A DNA stretch of 64,000 nucleotides from Oscillospiraceae bacterium (GTDB lineage Bacteria; Bacillota; Clostridia; Oscillospirales; Oscillospiraceae), in contig JAFWRM010000022.1 in NCBI GenBank assembly GCA_017519975.1, positions 1 to 64,000 on the forward strand, in the 5' to 3' direction. The notes beneath the pieces are model-generated. The model saw nothing but the letters and a program-made list of their open reading frames with translations. It was not told where the DNA came from and did no database searches. The position numbers and the translations under genes were made by a program. Of the stretch, positions 1 through 8,877 are shown piece after piece; position 1 is the first letter of the stretch, and every line of letters begins with the position of its first letter.

Positions 1-1
1 A

Positions 2-268
2 GTGATCGGCGGAAAGACGACGACGACGGCGTATACGCCGGAGAAGCAGGCGGACGGACGGTATCTGGTAACGATCCAGAACATTTCGGCGCACCGGCTG
101 GGAGACCGGATCACGATCACGGGGACGGCGGACGGCACGTTTACGGTAGAGGTATCGCCTCTGTCGTTCGTGCGGGACGTTCTGACTCATGAGAAGGACG
201 CGGAATCCCGGAACGGCGTTTCCTCCCTGTACGCCTACTATGCGGCGGCGCTTGCGTTCAAAAAGTAA
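2..268 (+). CDS. C-terminal end of an unidentified protein (truncated by window edge)
   Basis: This is the last 88 codons of a reading frame that enters from the left edge, so its true start is outside the window. The visible part is rich in Thr, Val and Ile and looks like beta-sandwich sequence, followed by a Tyr/Ala-rich helix near the end (about residues 75-86) and a stop at 266-268. This composition is typical of the tail of modular secreted Clostridia proteins, but I do not recognise the family. It lies 247 bases upstream of the large secreted protein of the ECF operon on the same strand and may belong to the same surface system; that is inference only. Confidence 0.6.
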   Translation: MIGGKTTTTAYTPEKQADGRYLVTIQNISAHRLGDRITITGTADGTFTVEVSPLSFVRDVLTHEKDAESRNGVSSLYAYYAAALAFKK

Positions 269-330
269 TCATGGCGTGAGAGGCTGGGAATGCGGTTTTG
301 CATTCGCCGAAGCCTGAAGCAGAAAAACAA

Positions 331-370
331 GGTCGGCATTTCCCCGGTGGATTTCCGGGGAATGCTGACC
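331..370 (+). other. Strong inverted repeat in leader, hairpin 1
   Basis: The left arm GGTCGGCATTTCCCCGG (331-347) pairs with the right arm CCGGGGAATGCTGACC (355-370), with one bulged T and one wobble pair. No T-tract follows, so it is not a typical intrinsic terminator. It lies in the untranslated leader of the gene at 516 and could be a regulatory or processing element. Confidence 0.6.
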
Positions 371-379
371 CGACTCCTT

Positions 380-415
380 CAATATCCGGGTCCGTTTTTT
401 CGGAGCCGGATATTG
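380..415 (+). other. Strong inverted repeat in leader, hairpin 2
   Basis: The arm CAATATCCGGGTCC (380-393) pairs with GGAGCCGGATATTG (402-415) around a loop that contains a run of six T. It follows hairpin 1 by nine bases. The T-run is inside the loop rather than after the stem, so simple termination is unlikely. With hairpin 1 it forms a structured leader in front of the ECF operon. I could not find the conserved B12-box core of a cobalamin riboswitch here. Confidence 0.55.
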
Positions 416-515
416 TGGTACAAGGAATTAGGCTCCTGGCGGAATACGGGATGGTAAGAGACCGGCGTATTCCGGCGGGGAGCTTGAAAAGATTGAACGG
501 GAGGGGCGGACGATT

Positions 516-3500
516 ATGAAGCATTTGCTGAGCAAGACGCTTTGCATCCTGCTTGCGGTGGTGGTACTGACGGGCCTTTGTCCAGCAGCGCTGGCTGCGG
601 AGGAAGAACATGACGAGGATGTTCCATCACTGAGTGCAGAGGCGGAAACCGGTGAGAATGGAGAGACCGCGCCTTCCGAAGAGAATTCCGGACAGACGGA
701 TGCTTCTGAGAATGAGAGTACGTCGGCGTTTACCGGCAGCGGGACGGAAGACGATCCGTTCCTGCTCGATACGTCGGAAGATCTTACTGTGCTTTCTTCT
801 CTGGTGAACGGGGGAGAGAGTTTTCAGGGCAAGGTATTCCGAATGACGGCGGATGTGACGCTTCCCTCTGGATGGATCCCGATCGGGGCGCTTGTCCCCG
901 GAGCCGATACAGCGGACAGCGGAAGAAATATCCGGCCGTTTGCCGGAACGTTTGACGGTCAGGGACATCTGCTGAGCGTGCCGGCCGGCGGGCTTCCGCT
1001 GTTCGGCTATGTGAGAGGAGCGGTCGTAAGGAATCTCTCCGTCTTCGGAGAGCGCATCGAAGCTGATGGGGTCGTTGCCAACTATGTGACGGACTACGGA
1101 TCTGACGGAGAGTACAGCGGAGTTGCGATGACGCTGATCTCCTTTGAGAACGTGACGATCAAGAGCGGCACGCAGACGCTCCGGTCCGGCTTCATCGGGG
1201 GAATGGATCATCCGGAGCAGACCGGAGAGTACGGACAGGCTTCTTCCCAGAATGAAATCAGCTTTTCGGACTGTACCGTAGAATCCGGCGTGGTTATCGG
1301 GTATGACCGCTCACAGAGCGGGATCGGATCATTTGCGGGAAACTTCAATGGGTCTGTGAAGGGATGTGTGAGCAGTGCCGACGTTTACGGCCTGGACAAG
1401 GTGGGTGGGATCGTCGGAGAAAAATCCTCCAGTATGGGCAGGTGCACGGTATCGGATTCGGAGTTCCATGGAACCGTCACGGCCAGCGGCTCCTGGGCCG
1501 GCGGGATCGTCGGGGCGGGATATGACCACGAGACGGCGCCGAACGCTGTTTGCGTATGCATCCAGAACTGCCGCTGCGACGGGACGGTTGCGGCAGGCCG
1601 CTGTGCGGGCGGCATCTTCGGCGGCGAAGGGGGGCTCTGGCAGGCCTGGGAAAACGGGATCGCGGAGATAAGAAGCAATTCATTTACAGGCCTTGTATCC
1701 GGAGAAGAGAGTATCGGAGCCGTCATCGGGTATTATCGTTCTCTGAACCGATATACCGTTATTGAAAACAACAGCTATGCAACTGGCTGCGGCGCGGATA
1801 AGGGGATCGGGACGGTCCTGTATGTGGATTCCTCCATCTATGCGGACGGAAAGATCCGGGCTGTGGGCTGGGTGAACGGAGTTTACTGCTTCGACTCATC
1901 GGAAGACAGCATGGATCGGATCAAGTATGATCTGAATCGTTCGACTGCCTATTACAATATTGCGAAAAAAGATCACAACCGGACGGATGACCCTCTTGGC
2001 GCCGATGCGGAGGACCTTTGCTATCCTGTTGCTCCGTCGGAGCCGGATGATCCGGAACAACCGCCGGAACCGGCGGAACGCCGTCCCGCAAAACTCACTG
2101 TTTCCGGGGAGTACCGCACGAAATATACGGTAGGCGACGTCCTCGACACGAAAGGAATGATATTTACCGTTACATGGAGTGACGGAAGCGAAACGCGTGC
2201 GGATACTTCAGACATCACTTTTGCCGGCTTTGACAGTTCAAAGGCGGGCAGCTGTACGGTCACGGCGAGATTTGACGCGGTGAGTACGTTTTTTACAGTT
2301 ACGATCGAACCCAGGTCCGAAAGGATCCGCGTTACGGTGGCTGTGTACGGTGATCGCAGACATGACAGCGACGCAGACGGGAACAGGCATGGACTGGCCA
2401 TGGGGGGCCTGACCACATGGGTGGCGCCTTCCAGCTGGAACGCGGATGCGACGGAAACCGTATGGGACGTGCTGCAGAGGGTATTTGCTGCCAGAGGCAT
2501 CACAGCCCGCGTAAGTACCGGCAGCGGATCGGTATACGTGGCAGGACTCACGTTTGGGGGGATTTCGCTTTCCGAATTTGATAACGGTGTGAATTCCGGG
2601 TGGATGTACACCGTGAACGGAGTCCATCCGCAGCTTGGAGTGTCGCAGAAGTACGTAAAGGACGGAGACAGTATTGTTCTGCATTATTCCGACGATTACA
2701 CGAAGGAGCAGGGAAGCGAAGGATATGACGACGATACGGCGGACCGTTCCGTTGAGAATGTTGTTGCGCTTATCCGCGCCATCGGTGCGCCGGTGACGGA
2801 GACGTCAAGGACGGCGGTGGAAAAAGCGCGGAAGGCGTATGACGCGCTGACCTATGCACAGAAGAGCAAAGTGACAAATTACGCGATTCTGACAGCCGCG
2901 GAGAAGACGCTCGAGGAACTGAAGACCGCGGCAGATGCCAAAGAGGCGCAAAAGGTGAAGGACAGGATCGACCGGCTTCCATCGCAGATTACGGAAAAAG
3001 ACAGGACAGCGGTGGAAGAGGCAAGAAGCGCCTACGAAGCGCTGACGGAAAATCAGAAAAAGCTCGTGACAAACTACGCCGTTCTGACGGCGGCGGAAAG
3101 GACGCTTGCTGAAGCGGAAGCTACAGAAAAAGACCGAGAGGCTGCGAAAAAGGTAAAAACTATGATCGAGGCCATCGGAAGAACGGTACCGGAAGGAATG
3201 GAGAAAGCTGTCGCAGATGCGCGGAACGCATACGATGCGCTGACCGATCTGCAGAAGAAACTTGTGGACAACTACGAGCAGCTGGTGAGAGCGGAACAGA
3301 TGCTGGAAGTGCTGAAAACGGCAGAAAAATACCGGAACATTTACGAGACTACCGGAGATTATATCGAATCGCTTGGAACGCCGGTCACCGGCGCCATCGG
3401 GGGCGAGTGGACAATCATAGGACTTATCCGAAGCGGCAGGGAACCGAAAGGGCTGGAAGAGTATCTGGCCGGAGCGGAACAGTATGTTGCAGAAAATGCA

Positions 3501-4463
3501 GACGAGCATGGCCGACTTCATCGGGCCAAGTCTTCCGATAACTCCCGCATGATCCTTGCGCTGACAGCGCTGGGGCTCGATGTGGCTGACTTCGGCGGGC
3601 ACAATCTGCTGGCCGGCCTGACGGACATGGAGTATGTGAGCAGACAGGGAATCAATGGACCATCCTGGGCGCTGATCGCTCTGGACTGCGGTGCCTATGA
3701 GGTGCCAGAAGATACTTCCGCAGAGGATCCCGTGACCAGGGAAAAGCTGATCGCCTGCCTGCTGAAAGCACAGCTGCAGGATGGCGGCTGGGCTCTTTCG
3801 GGAAGTGTGTCCGATTCCGATATGACGGGCATGGTACTTCAGGCACTGGCTCCGTATTATGGAAGGCTGCCTGAAGTGACAAAGGCCGTAGATCTGGCGC
3901 TGGATACCGTTTCACGAATGCAGAATGAAGACGGCACCTTTTCCGCTTTCGGAGGAGACGGGAGCATGGTGGCTACCAGCGAAAGCCTTTCACAGATCCT
4001 GACTGCACTTTCGGCCCTTGGGATCGACGCCGGCCACGATGAACGTTTCATCAGGAACGGAAAATCGGTGCTTGACGCACTCTGTTCCTTTTATGTAGAG
4101 GGCGGAGGGTTCCGCCATGTCATTGACGGCGAGCGGGATGGCATGGCAACGGAACAGGCCTACTATGCCCTTACGGCCTATTTCCGTATGCTGGAAGGAA
4201 AGACGGCACTGTATGACATGACAGATGCGCTGCCGGAGCGGGGAACGTCAGCGGCGGAAGCCCCGGAAAAAGGAACGTACGAACCGACGGACAACGTCAC
4301 GGAGGAAGGGACGTATGAAGAAATCGCAGTGGCATCCGACGCGGCGGCGAAGAGCGAAGGGATGAAAGGACCGACGTTCCTGATCTGGGGGATCCCGGCC
4401 GTCGCGGTCGTCGGCGCTGCCGCTTATCTGATCGACAGAAAGCGCAGAGCAGGCGGAAGATGA
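516..4463 (+). CDS. Secreted modular protein with DUF4430 domain and transcobalamin-like alpha/alpha toroid
   Basis: This 1315-residue surface protein has a signal peptide (about 1-28, ending ALAA). It is followed by an acidic linker, a GLUG-like beta-helical region (about 75-470, with an AGTFDGQGH motif near 147), a bacterial Ig-like domain (about 525-600), a DUF4430 domain (about 603-728, GWMYTVNG at 695-702), three helical repeats of about 65 residues (from 746, 808 and 876, each with an AYDALT/AYEALT-type core) and an alpha/alpha toroid (about 947-1230) with QxxDGxW-like motifs at 1086 and 1136. A C-terminal membrane helix (about 1287-1308) precedes basic residues. DUF4430 is the Pfam name for the transcobalamin C-terminal-like fold, and the toroid resembles the N-terminal half of intrinsic factor. 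The RBS GGGAGGG lies before ATG 516. It heads the ECF operon, suggesting ligand capture at the surface, possibly corrinoid; the ligand is unproven. Confidence 0.85.
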   Translation: MKHLLSKTLCILLAVVVLTGLCPAALAAEEEHDEDVPSLSAEAETGENGETAPSEENSGQTDASENESTSAFTGSGTEDDPFLLDTSEDLTVLSSLVNGGESFQGKVFRMTADVTLPSGWIPIGALVPGADTADSGRNIRPFAGTFDGQGHLLSVPAGGLPLFGYVRGAVVRNLSVFGERIEADGVVANYVTDYGSDGEYSGVAMTLISFENVTIKSGTQTLRSGFIGGMDHPEQTGEYGQASSQNEISFSDCTVESGVVIGYDRSQSGIGSFAGNFNGSVKGCVSSADVYGLDKVGGIVGEKSSSMGRCTVSDSEFHGTVTASGSWAGGIVGAGYDHETAPNAVCVCIQNCRCDGTVAAGRCAGGIFGGEGGLWQAWENGIAEIRSNSFTGLVSGEESIGAVIGYYRSLNRYTVIENNSYATGCGADKGIGTVLYVDSSIYADGKIRAVGWVNGVYCFDSSEDSMDRIKYDLNRSTAYYNIAKKDHNRTDDPLGADAEDLCYPVAPSEPDDPEQPPEPAERRPAKLTVSGEYRTKYTVGDVLDTKGMIFTVTWSDGSETRADTSDITFAGFDSSKAGSCTVTARFDAVSTFFTVTIEPRSERIRVTVAVYGDRRHDSDADGNRHGLAMGGLTTWVAPSSWNADATETVWDVLQRVFAARGITARVSTGSGSVYVAGLTFGGISLSEFDNGVNSGWMYTVNGVHPQLGVSQKYVKDGDSIVLHYSDDYTKEQGSEGYDDDTADRSVENVVALIRAIGAPVTETSRTAVEKARKAYDALTYAQKSKVTNYAILTAAEKTLEELKTAADAKEAQKVKDRIDRLPSQITEKDRTAVEEARSAYEALTENQKKLVTNYAVLTAAERTLAEAEATEKDREAAKKVKTMIEAIGRTVPEGMEKAVADARNAYDALTDLQKKLVDNYEQLVRAEQMLEVLKTAEKYRNIYETTGDYIESLGTPVTGAIGGEWTIIGLIRSGREPKGLEEYLAGAEQYVAENADEHGRLHRAKSSDNSRMILALTALGLDVADFGGHNLLAGLTDMEYVSRQGINGPSWALIALDCGAYEVPEDTSAEDPVTREKLIACLLKAQLQDGGWALSGSVSDSDMTGMVLQALAPYYGRLPEVTKAVDLALDTVSRMQNEDGTFSAFGGDGSMVATSESLSQILTALSALGIDAGHDERFIRNGKSVLDALCSFYVEGGGFRHVIDGERDGMATEQAYYALTAYFRMLEGKTALYDMTDALPERGTSAAEAPEKGTYEPTDNVTEEGTYEEIAVASDAAAKSEGMKGPTFLIWGIPAVAVVGAAAYLIDRKRRAGGR

Positions 4464-4497
4464 TCATTCGGTGAAAAGACGCCGGAGGTGCAGACTG

Positions 4498-5637
4498 ATG
4501 AAAAAAAAGAAACGGGTTTTAGCCAATTCCGTCATGGTGGCGGTGATCGCCATGATCGTTGCCGCCGCCGTACTGGGCGTGGGGTATATCCGCGGATGGT
4601 TCGGAGACGGGACGGCGAACACGGCCGCACTGGCTGACGTGCGCGGCATAGTCAACGTTACACGCAGCGGGGTCACCTATCCCGTGGAGCAGGAAACGCC
4701 TCTGAGAAAAGGGGACGTGATCACCTGTGCGCCAGGGGGGACGGCGATCGTCCGCATCGCTGACGGCAGCGCGCTGGCACTTGGGGAACAGGCGAAGCTT
4801 ACGCTGGAAGACCCTTCCGCCGGCGGATTCTCCGCCAATGTAGAAACAGGAGAACTGTTTGCCCTGATCATGGAGAAGGGAAATCCGGTCACACTGACAT
4901 TTGAACTGGGACAGGTGACGGTGGACGATGCGGTCGCTTCTCTTTCCGTGAGAAAAGGCGCGCAGGATCTGCGGGTGTTCTCCGGAACGGTGGACGCCGC
5001 CGCGGCCGGGCAGGTCATCGGCTGGGTCGTCGGGGAGGAACCCGTGATCTCCGATCTGCAGCCGGACTCCCTGAACGCTTTTTCCATCGCGCAGCTGCGC
5101 GGTGCGAACGGAGTGACGGAGACATGTGTGAGCAATGAGGCCCTTGATGAACTGGAAGCCCGACGCCAGGCGGAGCGGGAAGCGCAGAGCCAGGCTTCCA
5201 TGGTGGAAGCACTGGAAAACCTCAAGCTGGATCATGAATGCACGGTGACGGTCTCCTGCGCCACCGTTCTGGACAACTGGAGCCGGCTGGATACGGCCAA
5301 GCAGGAGTTCATCCCTGAGGACGGCGTTGTGCTTGCGACGGTCCGCGTCCCATTTTCTGAGGGCGAAACGGCGTTTGACGTGACAAAACGCGCCTGCGAC
5401 GCATACGGCATTCAGCTGGAGTACAGCTTTACGCCGGTGTATGACTCTTACTATGTTGAAGGGATCAATCATCTGTATGAGTTCGACTGCGGTGCGGAGT
5501 CCGGCTGGATGTTCAAGGTCAACGGTTGGTTCCCAAACTATGGGGCGTCTTCCTATGTGCTGCAGGATGGCGACGCGGTCACCTGGGAGTATACCTGCGT
5601 GGGCCTCGGAACGGATATCGGAGGATACACCGGGTGA
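4498..5637 (+). CDS. Membrane-anchored FecR-like and DUF4430 domain protein
   Basis: This 379-residue protein has a basic N-terminus and one membrane anchor (about 9-29). A FecR-like beta domain follows (about 46-172, opening with VRGIVNVTRSG), then a charged helical linker (about 205-250) and a DUF4430 domain (about 274-368, with GWMFKVNG at 336-343). I chose ATG 4498 because GGAGG at 4484-4488 is nine bases upstream; an in-frame GTG at 4471 has no such site. It follows the large DUF4430 protein by 34 bases and overlaps the EcfT gene, so it is very likely made with the transporter. The expected role is an extracellular binding or hand-over partner. FecR here is a fold resemblance, not evidence of sigma-factor signalling. 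Confidence 0.82.
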   Translation: MKKKKRVLANSVMVAVIAMIVAAAVLGVGYIRGWFGDGTANTAALADVRGIVNVTRSGVTYPVEQETPLRKGDVITCAPGGTAIVRIADGSALALGEQAKLTLEDPSAGGFSANVETGELFALIMEKGNPVTLTFELGQVTVDDAVASLSVRKGAQDLRVFSGTVDAAAAGQVIGWVVGEEPVISDLQPDSLNAFSIAQLRGANGVTETCVSNEALDELEARRQAEREAQSQASMVEALENLKLDHECTVTVSCATVLDNWSRLDTAKQEFIPEDGVVLATVRVPFSEGETAFDVTKRACDAYGIQLEYSFTPVYDSYYVEGINHLYEFDCGAESGWMFKVNGWFPNYGASSYVLQDGDAVTWEYTCVGLGTDIGGYTG

Positions 5638-6533
5638 AGCGCGCGGAGAACGACAGCTTTTCCCGCTGTCATCCCGCGGTGGGCATCGTGTTCTTTCTCG
5701 GAGCCATCCTCTTCGGGGCGATGATCATGCACCCGCTGTACATCCTGGCATCCGGGATCTGTGCGCTGGTCTACTACTGCCTGCTCAACGGCGTGAAGGG
5801 CATAAAGACAGTGGCCGTGCTGCTTCCGCTCGTGATCGTGATCGCGGCCGTCAATCCTCTGTTCAACCATGAGGGGGAGCACGTGCTCTTTCAGATCTTC
5901 GGACGGCCGTACACCTGGGAGGCCCTGATCTACGGCGCGTCGCTGGCGGGGATGCTGGTGACGATGCTGCTGTGGATGGGCTGCTACAATGCCGTGATGA
6001 CGTCGGACAAGTTCATCACCCTGTTCGGGAAAGCGATTCCGACAATTTCACTGCTCCTGCTGATGGTGCTGCGGCTGGTGCCCAATCTGCTGCGCAAGAT
6101 ACGCCAGCTGGCGGGCGCCCGCAAATGCATCGGACGCGGTGCGGGGGAGAAGTCCACGAAGAGACAGCAGGCGGTGGACGGCATGAACGTCCTGTCCGCC
6201 CTGATCTCCTGGGCGCTGGAGGGCGGCGTCGTGACCGCCGACTCAATGAAGGCGAGAGGATACGGGACCGGAGAGCGCAGCCGGTTCCAGATCTTCCGCA
6301 TGACCGCGCGGGATATCGTGCTGCTGGTACTGCTGGGCACACTGGCGGCAGCCGTGATCGTGGCGATCGCCCGGGACGGGACCACAGCGGAGTTCGCACC
6401 CGTCGTGACAGCAGCGCCCATCCGGGGCCTGCACGCGGCGGGATTCGCCGCCTACTGCGCATTCCTGATCCTGCCTGTGGCATTACATGTGAAGGAGGCC
6501 ATCCAATGGCACATTTCGAGATCAAGGATCTGA
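5634..6533 (+). CDS. ECF transporter T component (EcfT), copy 1
   Basis: This 299-residue polytopic membrane protein is of the CbiQ/EcfT family, the coupling subunit that links the ATPases of an energy-coupling factor importer to the substrate-binding S component. It begins with a Cys-His-Pro-Ala-Val segment (about residue 12), also found in the second EcfT of this operon. The cytoplasmic coupling region has an Ala-Arg-Gly motif at about 207-209. The start is GTG 5634, overlapping the upstream stop, with GGAGG at 5620-5624 giving good spacing. It overlaps the ATPase gene downstream by 28 bases, which implies translational coupling. Confidence 0.9.
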   Translation: MKRAENDSFSRCHPAVGIVFFLGAILFGAMIMHPLYILASGICALVYYCLLNGVKGIKTVAVLLPLVIVIAAVNPLFNHEGEHVLFQIFGRPYTWEALIYGASLAGMLVTMLLWMGCYNAVMTSDKFITLFGKAIPTISLLLLMVLRLVPNLLRKIRQLAGARKCIGRGAGEKSTKRQQAVDGMNVLSALISWALEGGVVTADSMKARGYGTGERSRFQIFRMTARDIVLLVLLGTLAAAVIVAIARDGTTAEFAPVVTAAPIRGLHAAGFAAYCAFLILPVALHVKEAIQWHISRSRI

Positions 6534-8167
6534 CGTTCGCCTACGCGGCGGCCAAGGACCGACCGGCGCTGAAGGACGTGACCCTCTCCGTCGGACGAGG
6601 GGAATACATGGTGCTGTGCGGACGGAGCGGCAGCGGCAAGACGACGCTTCTGCGCCATCTGAAGCCCGTTCTGACGCCCCACGGCAAGCGCTCCGGCGAG
6701 ATCCTGTTCAACGGGATCTCCGTGAAGCAGCTCTCCGAGCGGGATCAGGCGGCGAAGATCGGCTACGTGATGCAGAATCCGGACGACCAGATCGTCACGG
6801 ACAAGGTGTGGCATGAACTGGCCTTCGGCCTGGAAAGCCTGGGGTGCGATCAGAAGACCATGCGTGCCAGAGTGGCGGAGATGGCCTGTTATTTCGGTAT
6901 TCAGGACTGGTTCCACCGGGATGTGGTGAATCTGTCCGGGGGACAGAAACAGTTGCTGAATCTGGCTTCAATCATGGCCATGCAGCCGGAGGTGCTGATC
7001 CTGGATGAACCGACCAGCCAGCTGGATCCCATCGCAGCGTCAGATTTTCTGAATACGGTAAGGAAGATCAACCTGGAACTGGGTACGACCATCATCATTA
7101 CGGAACACCGGCTGGAAGATATCTTCCCCCATGCGGACCGCGCGGTCGTCATGGAAGGCGGGTGTGTGATTGCGGACGACGCTCCCGGACGGATAGGAAA
7201 ACTGCTGTACGAGCAGCGGAGCCCGATGTTTACGGCAATGCCTGCTCCGGTGCGCATTTACTACGGCGCCGGGGGCACAGGGGAAAGTCCTCTGACGGTC
7301 CGTGAGGGACGCCGATGGCTCAGCGACGTATATCCGGACGGAGCGAAGATAAACGCACTTCCGGAAATCCAACTGCCTGAAACAGACGAGGAACCGGCAC
7401 TGATACTGAAGGAACTATGGTTCCGTTATGAGAAGGACAGTCCGGACATCATGCGGGGCGTGAGCATGGAAGTGCCGAAGGGAAGCCTGTTTGCCATCGT
7501 AGGCGGCAATGGGGCAGGTAAATCCACCACGCTGAAAGCCATATGCGGCATCAACCGTCCCTACCGCGGAAAGGTCCGTGTGTTTGGAAAGCCCGTGGAA
7601 AAATACCGTTCCTCCGAACTGTTCAGCCGCTGCCTGTCGATGCTTCCGCAGGATCCCAAGAGCCTGTTCGTGAAGAAGACCGTACGTGAAGATCTGGAGG
7701 AGATGAATCCGGATAAAGAGAAAGTGATGGAAACAGCGAGGCTGTGTCAGGTGGAAGAGCTTCTGGATTCTCATCCCTACGACCTGTCCGGCGGTGAGCA
7801 GCAGAGAGCCGCACTGGCCAAGGTGCTGCTGACGGAACCCCGCCTGCTTCTGCTTGACGAGCCCACCAAGGGTATCGACAGCTTCTTCAAGGAAAGCTTT
7901 GCCGGGATCCTTGCGGAACTGAAGGCAAGAGGCATCACCGTCATTATGGTTTCCCACGACGTGGAATTCTGTGCCAGATACGCGGACATGGTGAGCATGT
8001 TCTTTGACGGACAGATACTGACGACCGATACGCCTCAGAGGTTCTTCGGAGGCAACAGCTTCTATACGACGGCGGCAAACCGCATGAGTCGGCATGTGTT
8101 CCGGCACGCGGTCACGGCAGAGAATGTGATCGAGCTGATACGGCTGAACGAAGGAGGCGGAGAATGA
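6506..8167 (+). CDS. Fused ECF transporter ATPase (EcfA-EcfA')
   Basis: This 553-residue protein holds two ABC ATPase domains in one chain and would power the ECF importer without a separate second ATPase. Domain 1 has Walker A GRSGSGKTT (39-47), signature LSGGQ (143-147) and Walker B ending LDEPT (Asp167-Glu168). Domain 2 has Walker A GGNGAGKST (333-341), an LSGGEQQ signature and LLLLDEPT. Each domain keeps a His switch after Walker B (TEH and VSH). The start is ATG 6506 with AGGAGG just upstream. It overlaps EcfT1 by 28 bases and the S component by ATGA. In many Firmicutes EcfA and EcfA' are separate genes; here they are joined. Confidence 0.95.
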   Translation: MAHFEIKDLTFAYAAAKDRPALKDVTLSVGRGEYMVLCGRSGSGKTTLLRHLKPVLTPHGKRSGEILFNGISVKQLSERDQAAKIGYVMQNPDDQIVTDKVWHELAFGLESLGCDQKTMRARVAEMACYFGIQDWFHRDVVNLSGGQKQLLNLASIMAMQPEVLILDEPTSQLDPIAASDFLNTVRKINLELGTTIIITEHRLEDIFPHADRAVVMEGGCVIADDAPGRIGKLLYEQRSPMFTAMPAPVRIYYGAGGTGESPLTVREGRRWLSDVYPDGAKINALPEIQLPETDEEPALILKELWFRYEKDSPDIMRGVSMEVPKGSLFAIVGGNGAGKSTTLKAICGINRPYRGKVRVFGKPVEKYRSSELFSRCLSMLPQDPKSLFVKKTVREDLEEMNPDKEKVMETARLCQVEELLDSHPYDLSGGEQQRAALAKVLLTEPRLLLLDEPTKGIDSFFKESFAGILAELKARGITVIMVSHDVEFCARYADMVSMFFDGQILTTDTPQRFFGGNSFYTTAANRMSRHVFRHAVTAENVIELIRLNEGGGE

Positions 8168-8877
8168 AAAGATCCCGCATCCTCCTGCTGATCGTTCTGC
8201 TTGTGGTCGTACCGGCGACTCTTTTTCTGTCCACACGGCTGCCCGGCAGATCTTACTACCTGATGAGCGCGATCGTGGCACTCGAGATCCTGATCCCGTT
8301 TTTTGCCGCATACGAAAAGCGGCGTCCGCAGCCCCGCGAGCTTGTCACCGTGGCGGTGCTGTCCGCGCTGGCTGTCATCGCCCGTGTAGCCATACCTCTC
8401 CCCAATTTTAAACCTACTTTTGCGGTCATCATGCTGGCGGGGATCGCTTTCGGACCGGAGACGGGGTTCATTGTCGGTGCCATCGGTGCGTTGGGCAGCG
8501 ATTTCTTCTATGGACAGGGGCCCTTTACTCCGTGGCAGATGATGGCTTACGGCGTCGCCGGCGTTCTGGCCGGATTTGCCTTTGCCAGAGGGCGGCTGCC
8601 CAGAAAGAACTGGATCATGGGGCTGTTCTGCTTTCTGTGTACGGTGATCGTCGTCGGACCTCTGCTGGATACCAGCACGGTGTTTCTGACGCTTTCAAAG
8701 ATCACATGGTCGGGAGCGCTGACCCTGTACCTTTCCGGGCTTTGGGTAAATCTTACCCACGGAGCCGCCTGCTTCGTATTTCTGCTGCTGTTTGGCAGCG
8801 TGATTCTGGAGAAGCTTGAACGAGTTCGAAACCGATATGGCATGATGGAGAGCGATGAAAATGAAGATGGGGTTTGA
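8164..8877 (+). CDS. ECF transporter S component
   Basis: This 237-residue membrane protein with about six helices is the substrate-binding subunit of the ECF importer. The central stretch with FKPTFAVIMLAGIAFGP (about 79-95), followed by a glycine-rich helix and a GQGPFTPWQ loop, is typical of ECF S components of the CbrT/QueT-like group. S components set substrate specificity, which cannot be read from sequence alone. Location with two transcobalamin-like DUF4430 proteins makes a corrinoid a reasonable candidate; queuosine-type precursors or other vitamins are alternatives. It overlaps the ATPase gene by ATGA, and the next EcfT starts 23 bases before its end. Confidence 0.85.
   Translation: MKRSRILLLIVLLVVVPATLFLSTRLPGRSYYLMSAIVALEILIPFFAAYEKRRPQPRELVTVAVLSALAVIARVAIPLPNFKPTFAVIMLAGIAFGPETGFIVGAIGALGSDFFYGQGPFTPWQMMAYGVAGVLAGFAFARGRLPRKNWIMGLFCFLCTVIVVGPLLDTSTVFLTLSKITWSGALTLYLSGLWVNLTHGAACFVFLLLFGSVILEKLERVRNRYGMMESDENEDGV

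Noticed and set aside
269..515. Cobalamin riboswitch before the transcobalamin-like gene
   Set aside because: The conserved B12-box core and surrounding elements could not be found by eye; only two unassigned hairpins are visible.
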